From NCBI GenBank assembly GCA_964017195.1, contig OZ024888.1, forward strand, positions 18,702,201-18,766,200: a stretch of DNA of 64,000 bases. Reading direction: 5' to 3'. Origin of the DNA: Siderastrea radians (lineage: Eukaryota; Cnidaria; Anthozoa; Scleractinia; Rhizangiidae). The notes under the pieces are model-generated. The model did not search any database. It was given only the letters and a program-made list of their open reading frames with translations, and had not been told where the DNA came from. Shown one piece after another: positions 22,889 to 34,639 of this stretch. The stretch's first letter is position 1; each line of letters opens with the position of its first letter. The position numbers and the translations under genes were made by a program.

Positions 22889-23547
22889 GTGTACGCACTC
22901 ACATGGAATCTTATAGACGACACCGTCTTGTTTAGTTGGTTCAAGGGTGTCTTTCGGTCAGAGTTGTGTCTGATTTGAAGACGGTGCGTACGCCTTGTTG
23001 TTGTAGGCAGCGGCGAAGAACCTCTGATACACCTTTTATGTAAGGTAGTAACGCAGTAGATTTAAATTCCTGCGTAGGTTCTTTGTTGGCAGTTGGTCTT
23101 GTTGTCTTTGTGAGCTTTCGTACAAATGAAGAGGGATATCCGTTCGAAACAAGTACCGATGATAAATGTTTCTTTTCTTCAGAGATGGCTGATGGTTTTG
23201 ATGTGAGGTGTTTGGCTCAGTCGTATAGACACTTAACAATACGATGTTTCACTGACTGAGGATGGTGTGAATCATAGGCTAGGTATTGGTCAGTGTGGGT
23301 GGGCTTTCTGTAAACAGTGGTGGTGAGAAGACCGTTTGAATCCCTTGAAACTGAGGACGTGTCGAGAAAGGGGATAGTGTTATCTTTCTCGATTTTCATG
23401 GTCAAACGAATAGTAGGCTGTTGACTGTTTAGATGTTGTAAAAAGCTTCTACATAGTTTTCACCTAAGACTGTAAAGTGTCATCTACATATAGCTTCCAG
23501 ATCTTAGGTTTATAGGTCGCTGTTGCTATTGCCCGTTCCTCAAACTA
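22889..23547 (-). pseudogene. Penelope-like retroelement fragment (RT to start of GIY-YIG)
   Basis: Read on the minus strand from 23547. A reverse-transcriptase palm stretch ATYKPKIWKLYVDDT carries the YVDD motif, followed by a stop. Then HLNSQQPTIRLTMKIEKD and IPFLDT, the YRKPTHTDQYLAYDSHHPQS block typical of Penelope-like RTs, a linker, and KQDGVVYKIPCEC, the normal entry to the GIY-YIG endonuclease domain. The fragment stops there. It has at least one in-frame stop and two frame changes, so it is dead. In intact elements RT plus GIY-YIG catalyse target-primed insertion. Confidence 0.75.
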
Positions 23548-24005
23548 AACATCTAAACATCTAAACAGTGAACAGCCTACTATTCGTTTTACCATGGAAA
23601 TCGAGAAAGACAAGTTAAGTTTATTGATCGTGACCCTCACTGGTACACACGTAGGGTCAAAGAGGCTATCCATATAAGACTTCATCCTAATAACATCAAT
23701 AGAGATAGTGGAATCGAAATTCCTGAAGCTTGGATACCTACGATCAGAAAGCACAACAACCGATTAACCACAAAGCGGACCTGTGAGAGAACAACATCTA
23801 ATAGTCGGAATAATAATGAGGATCGAAATGCACCAATAGCAGCGAACCAACATGCTACAAATAGCGACACGTAAACCAACGACCTCATCGCCTGAAGAAG
23901 ACTAGCAGTATTGCAGTGGAAACGTCGCGATCAACAACTCAAAGCGACTCCATCGTGAGACAAACGAATAAACGTTCATCTTGCCTTACTGAATATTGTA
24001 CCTGA
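23548..24005 (+). pseudogene. Penelope-like retroelement 3' fragment, opposite orientation
   Basis: On the plus strand the text HLNSEQPTIRFTMEIEKD (same segment as in the minus-strand fragment) is joined directly to KFIDRDPHWYTRRVKEAIHI and IPEAWIPTI, the region that follows GIY-YIG in this family. The whole middle of the protein is missing, so this is an internal deletion. The 3' part continues into non-coding sequence ending near 24005. Together with 22889-23547 it forms a head-to-head pair sharing ~65 bp as an inverted repeat. Confidence 0.7.
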
Positions 24006-25161
24006 AGGAGTAAAAATACTTTTGTTGGGTATAAAGGGCATCTATAATTTATTTTCTGAATGTATATTTTTGGAAGACATGAAATTATGCAGATGCATTT
24101 GATATTAGAGATAAAATGGCCATTCCGGTGTCTGCCACCTTGGAGCCGCCATCTTGAATTTCTTATGATTCATCTGCTTCATTTAAGAAACAAGAAAATG
24201 ATGCCAGTTAATTGTAAAAAGTTTATTTAATTAATTGACATTGTCATAAACTTGAAATTGATAGCGAATAGTGTTAAATCCGCCATCTTTGATTTTCACG
24301 TTTTAAAGTTCGCATTTTTCTCAAATTAGTACTGAATTCCTTTTTTGGGTGAGCGGTTATGCCTAAATGATAAATTGTTGCTAAAATTAATGTAAAAATA
24401 CAAATTCGATCAGAAAACATAAAAATAGTAGCGTCTAAAGCGAGAATCGTGATTTTTGAAAAAACATACCTGTCATAAAGTGGTTGCCGTGGCAACGTCA
24501 AGTTTGTTGGACACTAAACACTCATGCTAAAATGTTCCCAGTTAAATTTTAGGAAAATTCGCAAAATGTAGTGATAATACCGTAGACGGTTACGAAATTA
24601 CACAACTTCAAAGTTGAGGCGGGACCAGAAAGTCCACCCCTCCTCCCCCGGTCTGAGTAGGTTTAATGACCTAGATTTCAAATACGTGAATTGGCATATG
24701 ATGTTTGAATTCAATGACAGATGACAATTGCACGTCCATAAAAAAATAATTCATAATTACACTTGTAATTTGTTTTGCTTGTAAAAAGCCTCATGCATGA
24801 ACTCCAGGGCTCGGTTGCTGAAATTCAGATGTGCTTTCTCTCTTAGAAAATTGTTTTGTAATGTCCTCTGAGAATCATTTCGTTGCTTTGAGCCCTCCAA
24901 TTTCCATTTCATTTGCAATGGAGTCTTTAGGGCTTCCCCTTTTAGCTCTCAGTTTAACTTCCCCGTTTAGTCCCCCATTTAGCTCTCAGCCTTCAGTATT
25001 TTGATCCCCACAAGGTTCAAAAACCCTTCAGGATATTTGGTCCGGTCGCCAATCTTTTTTTTTTATTGGAAAGCATGTATATTTGATCGACATAAAAGCT
25101 CTTTCTAAGGTCCCCTAAAACTTAGAAGTAAAATTGTAGTGGATGAAGAGCAATAAGCTAC
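24006..25161. other. No gene recognised
   Basis: AT-rich non-coding sequence; chance ORFs only (for example 75 residues on the minus strand at 24274-24501). Confidence 0.4.
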
Positions 25162-25163
25162 TA

Positions 25164-25350
25164 CAGCCTCAGCCAAAACTTCTTGAGACACTTGACGCCT
25201 TGTAGGCGACTACCTGTCTCCCTATCTATTTATGAAAAAAAAAACTTGCCGTTTCGCGCAGAAAAGACCAAATTTTGTAGTCTTTTAACATTGCAAACGG
25301 GGGAAAAGGGAGAAGACGGCAAGGTGTCCCAAGATTATTGGCCGAGGCTG
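25164..25350. mobile_element. 187-bp TA-flanked MITE
   Basis: Terminal inverted repeats of about 32 bp, cagcctcagccaaaacttct at the left and the complement of cagcctcggccaataatctt at the right, with TA duplications at 25162-25163 and 25351-25352. Tc1/mariner-type non-autonomous element. Confidence 0.7.
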
Positions 25351-25352
25351 TA

Positions 25353-26877
25353 GCCATATCTTCACGAAAATCAAGGTCCAAACATAAGCTGACTCTTCTT
25401 TCCTTTCTCCCATATAGAAAACCTCATATCACAAACTTTAGAATTTTTTAAGACGGCACCTACGCCCCTCCAACGCCTGGCCTGCAGTTCGATGTCACAA
25501 AATCTCCCCCCCCCCCCTTCCCAATGTATCGTGACAGCATTCGACTGTCTCGTGTTGCTATTTGGGCGAGGTTAGGATGAATATTATTATCATTAATACC
25601 ATCAGGGTTATTTTTTAAAGTTTGAAAATTCAGCATAAGGTTTTTTGGGCGAAATTTTGGTTTAGGGGATATTTTTTTTTTGGGGGGGGGGGGTTGATTC
25701 TTGTTCCCACCACTTTAAATCTGTGGTTTCTTACTCTGCCTATAATTATCCAAACGCCGTGCTAAAGATCTCGTTCTCTCTTTCCTACTGTTGCTGAACC
25801 CCCTCCCCTCCCCCTCAACGTTTAAGCCTTTTTTTCTTAGTTATCTCCGCGAGATTTCATTCAATCCAAAAATACTATCAGTCATAACATCATAGTGCGA
25901 GCTGTCATAAGTCTAAAAGAATTTTTCGCGACTTTTAAAGTAAAGGTGAAGAAAAAAGAAGGAGAAGGGTTGGAATTGGTGAATTTTAAGACATTGAAAA
26001 TTGTTAGGAATTAAAGGTGAGTTAAAATTAAAAATGAAAGTTAATAGTCAATGGATGGACACCAAACAGACAACAAACGAGTCTAAGTGCTTCCGCGTTG
26101 CAATGGACTGTCTAGGGGTGTGTACAAACTTTTTTATCCCTCTTCTAGTTATTTTTTAATTATCTTACCCTATTTCCTAAAAACTCACGTGTATTTCCCT
26201 CTTAAACATAATAGCCATAGGTTTACTACCTTATTTAACGCGTGCAAATGAGCCCGAGCATCGCAGAGGGGAGCAGTGGTATGATATACAATTGGATAAG
26301 GATTCCCAAGGTAAGCCGCAAGACAAATTCGCCGGTCGAATTTCCGCGGTTTCTGGCGACGCGATATGTCAACAACAACCCTTATAAGAAAAAAAAGTTA
26401 TATTTTACTCCACTCCCACGGTTACTTTGAAATACGAAAAGGCAGAAATGTTTTGTCTGTGACCATTGTTTTTTTCATATTTGAAAAAAAAAAGAAAACA
26501 AGAAACAGATAACACTGTTGATGTCTCCTTGCTCTTGTTACCATGGCATAAATGTTCACAACCAAATTATAGCAGGAATAAGCAAGTTTAGGACACTTGA
26601 AAGTGAGGGACCGCCAGCCCCTTGAAGTCCACCTATACAGCTAAAGCTTGTATAGGATTGATTGTAGTCATAAATTTCCCTCAAAAACCTTATATCAACC
26701 GCTAATTAATCAAGTAATAGCGTTTTGTGAAAAACAGTAGAACATTTTTTCGCAAAATGCTTCTTTTTTGTTCAGATAAGAATACCCGTAAATTCATTAT
26801 ATGAATTAAGTAAAGCACAAGGGGTCCTGAAAAAAATAGTTTTGAACATTAGCAGTCTTATTAGACAGGCCAGGCCT
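25353..26877. other. No gene recognised
   Basis: Contains homopolymer tracts (C run ~25506-25517, T then G run ~25669-25692). Chance ORFs only; no splice-bounded exon or repeat family recognised. Confidence 0.4.
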
Positions 26878-26940
26878 GGGGGAGAGGGGGTGGGGAGAGG
26901 GGGTGGGGAGAGGGGGTGGGGAGAAGGGAGAGAAGAGTGC
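26878..26940 (+). repeat. G-rich minisatellite (~17-bp unit), G-quadruplex-prone
   Basis: About three and a half copies of ggggagagggggtggg-type units on the plus strand. Runs of four or five G at short spacing make a quadruplex possible. The ORFs over it are low-complexity artefacts. Confidence 0.75.
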
Positions 26941-27226
26941 TGTTTGGACCTAACTCTATCAAAAGATGGCGGACGGACCACTTCATATTATCGGTTGCAA
27001 CAATTTCCTGTTTCTGAATATTATGGGGATCAAAATACTAAAAGCTGAAAGCTAAACGGAGAAGAAAACAAAGAGAGAACAAAACAGAAAACAAAAAGGT
27101 TAAAATCAGCAATTGCCGAATTAAAAAAAATGAATAAATAAAAACTCACAATGATTTGAACAAAATGCGAGAAAAGCTTTTACCCCGGGCGTTTACATGG
27201 AGTATCACTTTTGTGGGGGGGGGGGG

Positions 27227-27520
27227 GGCGGTGGTGCAGTGGTTAGTGCGTTGGACATCAGATCTGAAGGTCGGTGGTGCGAGGCCCAGTCCATGTCATC
27301 GTGTTGTTTCCTCAGACAAGAAACTTTACTCCACATTCATCTCTTTCCACCCAGGTGTATCATGGGTACTGGCGACATACTGCTGGGGGTAACCCTGCGA
27401 TGGACTAGCATCCCATCCAGGGAGGAGTAGCAATACTCTCCGTTGCTTCATGCTGCAGAAACTGGGTTAAGCTCCGGCCATGTGGGCCTCCTTGGCTCGT
27501 GTGCGACTTTATCATCACCT
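27227..27520 (+). mobile_element. tRNA-derived SINE
   Basis: The head is tRNA-like: A-box-like gtggtgcagtggttagtgcg and B-box-like ggtggtgcgaggcccagtcc about 45 bases apart. The body contains ctgggggtaaccctgcgatg and actagcatcccatccaggga, a conserved core I recall from the widespread animal SINE group with a Nin-type central domain (from memory, to be checked). The end is near 27520. A G run just upstream hides the 5' target duplication. Transcribed by RNA polymerase III when active and mobilised by a LINE in trans. Confidence 0.7.
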
Positions 27521-27774
27521 TTCAACAAGAAGGCACGCTAACATACAGGTATAAGACTCGTGCTTTTAATTATTGTATTGCGAAATATTGAAAATACTAA
27601 GGTTTTAGGAGATTTCCAGTATTCTATTCTAGTTACTGCGGTTTGGTATGAAAGTTTTGCGGGTTTTCATTTTTGTGAAAGAAAAAAGGTATAGAACCTT
27701 CATGCAATCAGTGGTTTTCCCAATTATGCGGACCACTGCGAAAGCGTCAACGCCACAACTGACAATGTTTCATC

Positions 27775-28400
27775 AGCTTATGGCGATTTGACGGAAAGAG
27801 TTCTTCGAAATTTAAGCTCTCAGTTCTCGACCATCTTCCTAAATACCAAAGTTGGATAGTTTTTTAGTCTTATTCTCGAAGAAATTTAGCTCCGAATCTA
27901 TGTTTCAATATCCTATTACTAGCGGGAAAGGTGGCCATGGTTTTGAGTTTTGGTTCCTTAACAAGCGACACGGCAGAAGCTGTGCTCAATCTTCGAAAGC
28001 AATACCTTACCTATTTACTGGATCTATTATGAAATTGAGCCACCTTAGGAACTGGAAAATGGCTGAAGTTGGAAATAAGCTCGAGCTGCGAGTAGGTAAG
28101 CTGTATTTATGACAAAATCTGATCGATATGGGTCGATTTTGCAACAAGCGCAAAAATTGCAAATACGGGCCACTGTGCTGATATAAACGGTCATAACTTT
28201 TGAAACACTGAAATCGTACAGGGGTTTTGCATATTTCTGCCAATAAAGGACTGCGCTTTTCCACTATGTAGGCTAGAGCTCTCAACTAAGTCCCAGATTA
28301 TAAATATAATCTTCCAAGTCAAGGGCATTTTCAGCCTTCGTTCGGATGGCGATTGGTAGAGCTCATAAACGTAATTCAAAACAATTAATAACGGAAGTCA
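27775..28400 (-). repeat. Dispersed ~580-bp repeat, copy 3 (inverted)
   Basis: Reverse complement of 12140-12720 over nearly its full length. The 86- and 92-residue ORFs on opposite strands here overlap the same blocks and are not conserved as coding frames in the other copies. Confidence 0.7.
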
Positions 28401-29280
28401 GTTCTTTCAGTTATCCTTCTCCATGTTTATGAACGTATGACGAAAATAACCCAAAGTAAGCAATGTTTGAATAGTTGTAGCAGGCAACGGTTGCCTTTGC
28501 TATTTGAGCTGCTGATTTGGGACTGTTTGTCGAGTAATAATTATTCGTTCCCTTGACCACAGGGATCCCAGGCAAGCGAAAAGGGAGCGGAAAATACAAG
28601 GATATGTGGCTCGGTAAACTTTAACGGCTGTTTGTTGTCAATTTCTGCCGTTCGCTGACAAGGCGAGTTTAAAAAGCCCATCAAATCCTTTTCAGTTTGC
28701 CAGTGAGTGGTCTGTTCATGAGCGTGGGAGTCCTGCGACCACGAATGAAAATTGATTTGAGTGCTGTTGCCCCCCAGATACTCGGATCACGTGGCACCCC
28801 TCAAAATTTGTTTTATATGCCCTCAAGGACATGAATGCCAAATTTGGGGCTTTTACGCGATTTGTCACGATTTTCGTAAATTTTGACGCTAACTGACCGG
28901 GCTACAATGCAAATTTCTGCTTTTGATAGCATTAAAAGACTGAAATATTCAAACGACACCTCTGGGTACGACGTGCGACCAGTCAAAGAAATATCGATTC
29001 TCGTTCGCGTTCCCAGCAAAATTGCCCGTCAAGAAGAAACGTCGGAATCATTGATAAAGCATCGAGTGAAACTTCGGCGTTCCGTTGGCTTACTGAATTA
29101 CAGTCACTTTACGCACTTACAGACACATCATGATAGCATAATGGTTACTGTTTCCATAGAAACTGTAACCACAAAAAAACAAGATTTAATTCCATATTTA
29201 CATCACTATTAGTGCGGACGATCAAAAAAGCTAATGTGCTTTACTTATAAATTGTTAGAAAGAAATCGCGGCAAACGTAC
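28401..29280. other. No gene recognised
   Basis: A 109-residue plus ORF at 28883-29212 and a 68-residue minus ORF overlap each other. Neither shows a domain. The last ~130 bases are homologous to 1260-1379, upstream flank of another LRR exon, so this is probably intron of the LRR gene. Confidence 0.4.
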
Positions 29281-29352
29281 AGAAGCCGTAAGTTTTTAAG
29301 ACCAAAAAATACATCCACGGGAAGTCTCCTTATGTTGTTTGAACTAAGATGC
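29281..29352 (-). CDS. LRR exon, type 1
   Basis: A 72-bp minus-strand exon, acceptor ttttcgcag, donor GTACGT, phase 2 on both sides. The peptide starts HLSSNNIRRLPVDVFFGLK and ends LRLL. Its exon and flanks are homologous to 1380-1451 (same GTACGT donor), so the two derive from one duplication distinct from the A/B pair. Confidence 0.8.
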
Positions 29353-29912
29353 CTGCGAAAAGAATGGGTATAGATTCACATTAGGAAGCATACGGGTTCC
29401 CTTCCGTTTGGTAATGAAGACTGAGATGAAGACTAGGCCTGGTACAAACGGAGGGGGAATGCAGAAGGCCCTATGGACGGGAACGTAGAAGATACGACTC
29501 ACAACTCCGATACCCTACAATCCAAGCCAGCACCGGTGGACCTTAAGTCTGCCATGATGCCACCACATTCTGTTGTTTATGTTTGTTTGGTTTGCGTTAC
29601 AGGAATTAATTTCAAAATTGGGACTGGAAATATCCTTCATCAAGTATAGGTGTTTTTTTGGAAAGGGTTTTGGTCGATTGTTGCATAATAGTGAGTAAGA
29701 GTGCTTATTGTCTGTTCGTAGCCTATGTAGTGGCACAACATCCGTGGTATCTGTCCATAGTGGCCAGGGTAAAAAAAGTCCTACAACATGCAGACATAAG
29801 TTGATAGTTATTCAGTATTTGATTTTTAAGAAAACCTTCAAGGAAAGATCCCTTACAAGTTAGTTACAATCCAATGCTTGGGCTATTGGCGTGGAAGAAC
29901 TATCATATAATA
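29353..29912. other. Intron-like, no gene recognised
   Basis: Flank homologous to 1452-1560 for the first ~70 bases, then unique. A minus-strand 73-residue ORF at 29515-29736 has no recognisable domain. Confidence 0.4.
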
Positions 29913-30306
29913 TCGTAAACTGCCGCTTATAAGCCCTGGGCTTACACAACTTCGTACGGGGTTTTGGGTGGGCTTATAAACGGAGGGGCTAATTTCCGGG
30001 GGGTGGGGGGTTGTTAAAAGCGGAATAAAAAACAATAGCGTTTCGAAATAAGCCAGTCGTGTTGATCGAAAAACGTTTTTAATTTACCAGTTTTTAATGA
30101 ACCTTTGAAACGTCATAATAAATCCAGTTCATTTTAGTTTTAACAACACAATCAAAACTGTAACAACACGAACGTAACCGGAACGTAACAAAACAGAAGC
30201 TCAGAGTTCATCTTCGCAGTGTTCTGTGAGAGTGCTTCATATTAAGGAAACAAGGAAAACTAGAGGGGGGCTTATAAGCGGGGGGCTTATAAACCGCAGT
30301 TTACGG
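29913..30306. mobile_element. 394-bp TA-flanked MITE
   Basis: Terminal inverted repeats tcgtaaactgccgcttataa and the complement of ccgtaaactgcggtttataa, TA on both sides (29911-29912, 30307-30308). Subterminal repeats ggggcttataagcgggg occur in both orientations. No coding capacity. Confidence 0.7.
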
Positions 30307-30779
30307 TAATTAATACTAAAGTGAATTACCAAAAAAAAAATGCAGAAGAGATAAATTGAAATAATATGTTAAGAGACGGATTCTCCCACAGATCTTTGCA
30401 AACTTGAGTCATTCTATTGTTGTAGAAAAATCCGTTGCCTTAATTCTAGTATATATTACACTAATTTAATGCAACGGTAAATGCGAAAAAACTGGATATA
30501 ACGTAATTTTTGTCGAAACAAAAAGTGTTAGTGTTATGGTACTTCATTGAAGCTTTGACCGAGGAAAGATAAACATAGGTGCGCTACATTGTTGAGATTG
30601 CGCACAAAAATTCTCTAGAATTTCAGAAAATATCTCTAAAACGGAGAAAGATACGGAAGAATGTGTACTTGAAAATTGTTATTTTATTCTTCAGACCCGT
30701 TAAATCGGTTAGTTTATAAAATTTACTATACATGTTCACATTTTATTTCATAAAAATTATCAATGCACGTTAAACATAC

Positions 30780-30851
30780 AGTTTTCTTAAAAGCTTGAGA
30801 GTAGAAAATACATCGGCGGAAAGGCTTTGGATGTTGTTTGAACTCAGGTAT
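30780..30851 (-). CDS. LRR exon, type 2 (most 5' in window)
   Basis: A 72-bp minus-strand exon, acceptor gttttacag, donor GTATGT, phase 2. The peptide starts YLSSNNIQSLSADVFSTLK and ends LLRKL. Surrounding sequence (about 30430-31010) is homologous to the A and B units, so a third, partial unit lies here. On the minus strand it precedes the type-1 exon at 29281, repeating the type-2 then type-1 order. Confidence 0.8.
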
Positions 30852-31035
30852 CTGTAAAACAAAGGAAAACTAAAATAGTGAAGGAAAAGAAATAGAGAAC
30901 ATTTCAAGTAGGATTTTCTTTTCCAATGCAAAACACAGTGTTTTTCCCCAGCCGCAAATGTGTTCGCATCACAGACAAACTCAGTGCAAATCGACAAGTC
31001 AGGCAAACGTTTCTTTCATTTGCTCGACAATTCAA

Positions 31036-31155
31036 CTACAATGCAAGATAGTCTAAAACATCTTTGATTCGAGGATCCTCTTCATCACTCTCCCTATCAG
31101 AATAATCTTTAATTTCGCTCTCCTCCTCTTTATCCCAGTCCACATTTCTCTTCAT
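31036..31155 (-). CDS. Small acidic ORF of 39 residues
   Basis: ATG to stop on the minus strand. The peptide starts MKRNVDWDKEEESEIKDYSD and is about one third Asp/Glu. No splice signal is needed and no domain recognised. The biased composition may reflect a real acidic N-terminal exon (for example of a transposon gene) or chance. Low confidence. Confidence 0.25.
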   Translation of the reverse strand: MKRNVDWDKEEESEIKDYSDRESDEEDPRIKDVLDYLAL

Positions 31156-31442
31156 ATTGATCAGCACTCGTTATAACATGGTCACACGCACTCAGCCAAT
31201 TAGTGTCATACATTTCGATGCTCTATATTCTATAAACTGTCATAAATTATGGAAAGTGGCGGGGAAAAAAGGGAAAAGTGGCGGTGCCTTTCAAGCACAG
31301 GGAAATTGTGCGGTAAAATTAGCATTCAGAAGGAATTTCTGCAGTCATTAGATTGTTTTATTTCATAGAGCATACTAATGATGCATTGTTTTCCTTTGTT
31401 TGGACGCCTCATTAATGTGTGCTCTGTATGGGGAATACTAAT

Positions 31443-34400
31443 GTAGGAAGAATACCATGAATGATTTTGTATTGGAAACATCTTAGTTTGTTTTCTACTG
31501 TGACTTTAAAAGGCAATTGGTAGATAGCTTTCGGGGATAAGTTTTTTCCGACTAGTTCTAGTTCTATTTTTGGGGATTTAAGAACTTTCAAAACAAAAAG
31601 TTCGCGAGCAATTTTGGCAGTGACATTAGAGGGGGTTGGGTTATCTCTGACAGCCATATTGGAGGGTATTTGCTTAGGATTTAAAAGGGAGTTTTTCCAC
31701 CCACTAGGGATTGCAGAGAGGAGGCCGTAATATTTTAAGAAATTTACTTTTAGACCATATTTATCTTGAAATTCGGTTATGGACAAGAACCTACCATCTA
31801 CCAGAAGGTCGCGTATTTTAATCACACCTTTTTGATACCATGACAAAAAAAAGATCGGTTTTCCATCTATTCTAATAAAACGGTTGTTCCAAATGATTTT
31901 ATTTCCGTATTCGTCAGCAGATGAGGGGTCTGTGGAGTGTATCTCCTGCCAGGCCGAAAGTATTTCTTTGTAGAAGGAGGGTAATTCTGAAGACAGATTT
32001 AAGTCATGTATATCAAAGTTACATTCGAAAAGGAAAGTGCCACCGAGGTGGGTTGTGGCCAAGGAGAAGGCAGCGCACCATTAACTATCTCCAGCTTCAC
32101 ATAATCGCTTTGTCCACACAGCCTTAAGAGATTTATCCATCATAACAAAATCAACCATGTTAAGACCGCCTTTATCAAGAGGATCAATAAGAGTGTGCCG
32201 TTTAATTTTATCCGGCTTCATTTTCCATACGAACCTGAAGCAAATATCGTTGACTTGTTTACATATGTTGGGCGAAACTGAGAGAACAGATGTGTTATAG
32301 ACTAGTTTGGAGATGGCGAGAGTCTTGACAATGCATATCCTTCCTATTAAAGTTAGATTTCTCGCTGACCACCGGTTTAAAGTCTTTTTCAGTGATACAA
32401 TTTTTTCTTCGAAATTGATTCTGCAGCTAACCGCCGGGTCGTAAGCGAAAGCAACACCGAGAGCAATTACGTATTTCTCTGGCCACGAGATACTAAATGG
32501 GGATCGCTTGCCCTTGTTTTGTTTAAGGCTGCCAAGCCACATTCCTTCTGTTTTAGAAATGTTTATTTTAAGACCTGAACACTCTCCAGATTCACTTAGG
32601 AGGTTAAATAGGTGGTCCGCAGAAGAGTCGTTAAGTATGAAGGCTGTGATGTCATCAGCATACAGACTTAGTTTTATTTCAGTGTCATTAAGTTTCAGGC
32701 CACATATGCTATTATTCTGCCTGATGGATTGGGCCAGCGTTTCAACAGCCAAGATAAATAGCAGCCCTGATAGGGGACACCCTTGCCTGACTCCTCTATG
32801 AAGGGAGAAGAAATTGGAAGCAAAACCATTATTAAGTACGCAGCTGGAGATGTTAGAATAAAAGACGTGAATCCAGTTCTGGAACATTGGCCCAAAGTTC
32901 ATAGCGTCAATAGCCTCGAATAAGAACTTCCATTCGAGGGAATCAAAAGCTTTTTCGAAATCTATAAATAGAAGCATGCCAGGCAGATTTTGTTTCTCGT
33001 ACACATCGATAACATCGGAGATTAAGCGGATATTTTCTCCAATAAAGCGATTTTTAACGTATCCAGTTTGATCACTATTTATTAAAGTCGGAAGAACTTT
33101 CTCTAGTCGATTTGCAATGCATTTGGTTGCAATTTTGTAATCTGTATTTAACAAAGAAATTGGTCGCCAGTTTTTCAGAAGAAGATTATCTTTGTTTTTC
33201 TTTGGTATAAGCGAGATCACGCCTCTTCTTTGTGAGATTGACATTTCGCCTTTTTGGTAGGCATCATTATAGCAGTCAATTAAAGGGCCCACAACATCGT
33301 TCCAGAAACATAAATAAAATTCTGCTGTGAGGCCGTCGGAACCGGGGGTTTTGTTTTTTGCAAAAGTTTTGAGAATAGACAGACATTCATCGGCAGTAAT
33401 AAGACCTTCGCAGATATTTTGCTGTTCGGCATTTAGTTTGGGTACCATTTCAGGGTTTAGGAAGTGTTTGCTGGATTCATTAAATGTGCTAACTTCAGGC
33501 AATTGTGAAGTGTACAGCGTTTTGTAAAAATGTTCCATCTCCAATAGAATTTTGTTTGGTTCCTCTAGGTACTCATTTTCATCCGTTTTTAATTTAACAA
33601 TGTGTTTCCTGTTGTGCGAGCGCTTTTCCAAATTGACGAAGTACTTGTTATTCCTTTCACCGTGCTCGTACCACCTTACTCTGCTCCTAATTATAGCACC
33701 TTTTGTTTTGCGCTCAGATAAGTTTTTCAGTTCCAATTTAACGCTTCTCGCTTCAGTTGTTAAATTCACATCGTTGGGGTTTTTACCGAGAAGAACATTG
33801 AGTTCGTTTAATTTTCGAAGTAGGTCCATTTCTTTGTTCTTTTTGTTTTTGCTAAGTCGTTTTGCAAATCGTATACAGAAATCCCTGATTTCCATTTTAA
33901 TCATTTCCCAATAAAGTCTTTTGTCATCAGTTTTACTGTGCTTTTCTTTTGCGTGAATTAGAAAGAATTTCAGGTTTAAGACAAATTCTTCATTTTCAAG
34001 GAGGGAATTGTTGAATTTCCAAAATCCTGGACCAGGTTTTTTCTGTGAATTTTCGTACTGAATTTCAACATAGATTGGGGAATGATCGGAATCATGATAT
34101 GCTTTAACCTCCGTTTTACATGTGCGCGGCACTAGGTGTTTAGACACAAGCCAGTAATCTAGACGGCATTGTATTTTGCCAGAACTGTTGCTCCACCTGA
34201 AACGTTGGGAGGAGGGGTGATGAAATCGCCAAATATATGTCAACGAGACCCAAAGTGTTGCGAAGGTCGTTTATGCTATCAATAACGCTTCTTCGGTTGT
34301 TTGTATCTTTTCCTCCCGTCTTATCAACACTTTCAAGCGGGCAGTTAAAATCGCCACCAAGGATGATATTGTCGTTAGAGTAGGGTCGCAATTGGTTAGA

Positions 34401-34635
34401 CAATTCATTGAAAAACGTTTTTTGGAGACTTGGATCATTTGGAGCGTAAATGTTGACAAAACAAAATTCTTCATCTTGTAGCGAAGCCCGAACGAGAAGA
34501 AACCTCCCTTTTTTGTCTCGGATATAATATAATGTCAGGGTTTTCAATTTTGAAAGTCGGTTTGATTAACAACATCACGCCTCTGCTGTGTTTTGAACCA
34601 TGGGAGTAGAAAAATCGATAGAATCGTTCCTTAAG
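31443..34635 (-). pseudogene. LINE ORF2, inverted part: endonuclease and reverse transcriptase
   Basis: From 34635 on the minus strand: APE-type endonuclease pieces FFYSHGSKHSRGVMLLIKP, NIYAPNDPS, GGDFNCPL and, after a frameshift near 34240, YHDSDHSP. Then RT with NWRPISLLNTDYKIATKCIA, FIDFEKAFDS, GVRQGCPLS and LYADD (about 32650-32665). An in-frame TAA near 32079 separates the RT from a 200-residue thumb/linker ending KIIHGILPT exactly at the left target duplication. Further frame change near 34545. The element cannot encode a working protein. Motif wording favours the Tx1/L1 branch. Confidence 0.85.
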
Positions 34636-34639
34636 CGTG

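Noticed and set aside
28883..29212. 109-residue plus ORF
   Set aside because: No domain, overlapped by a minus ORF, and partly homologous to intron flank at 1260-1379.
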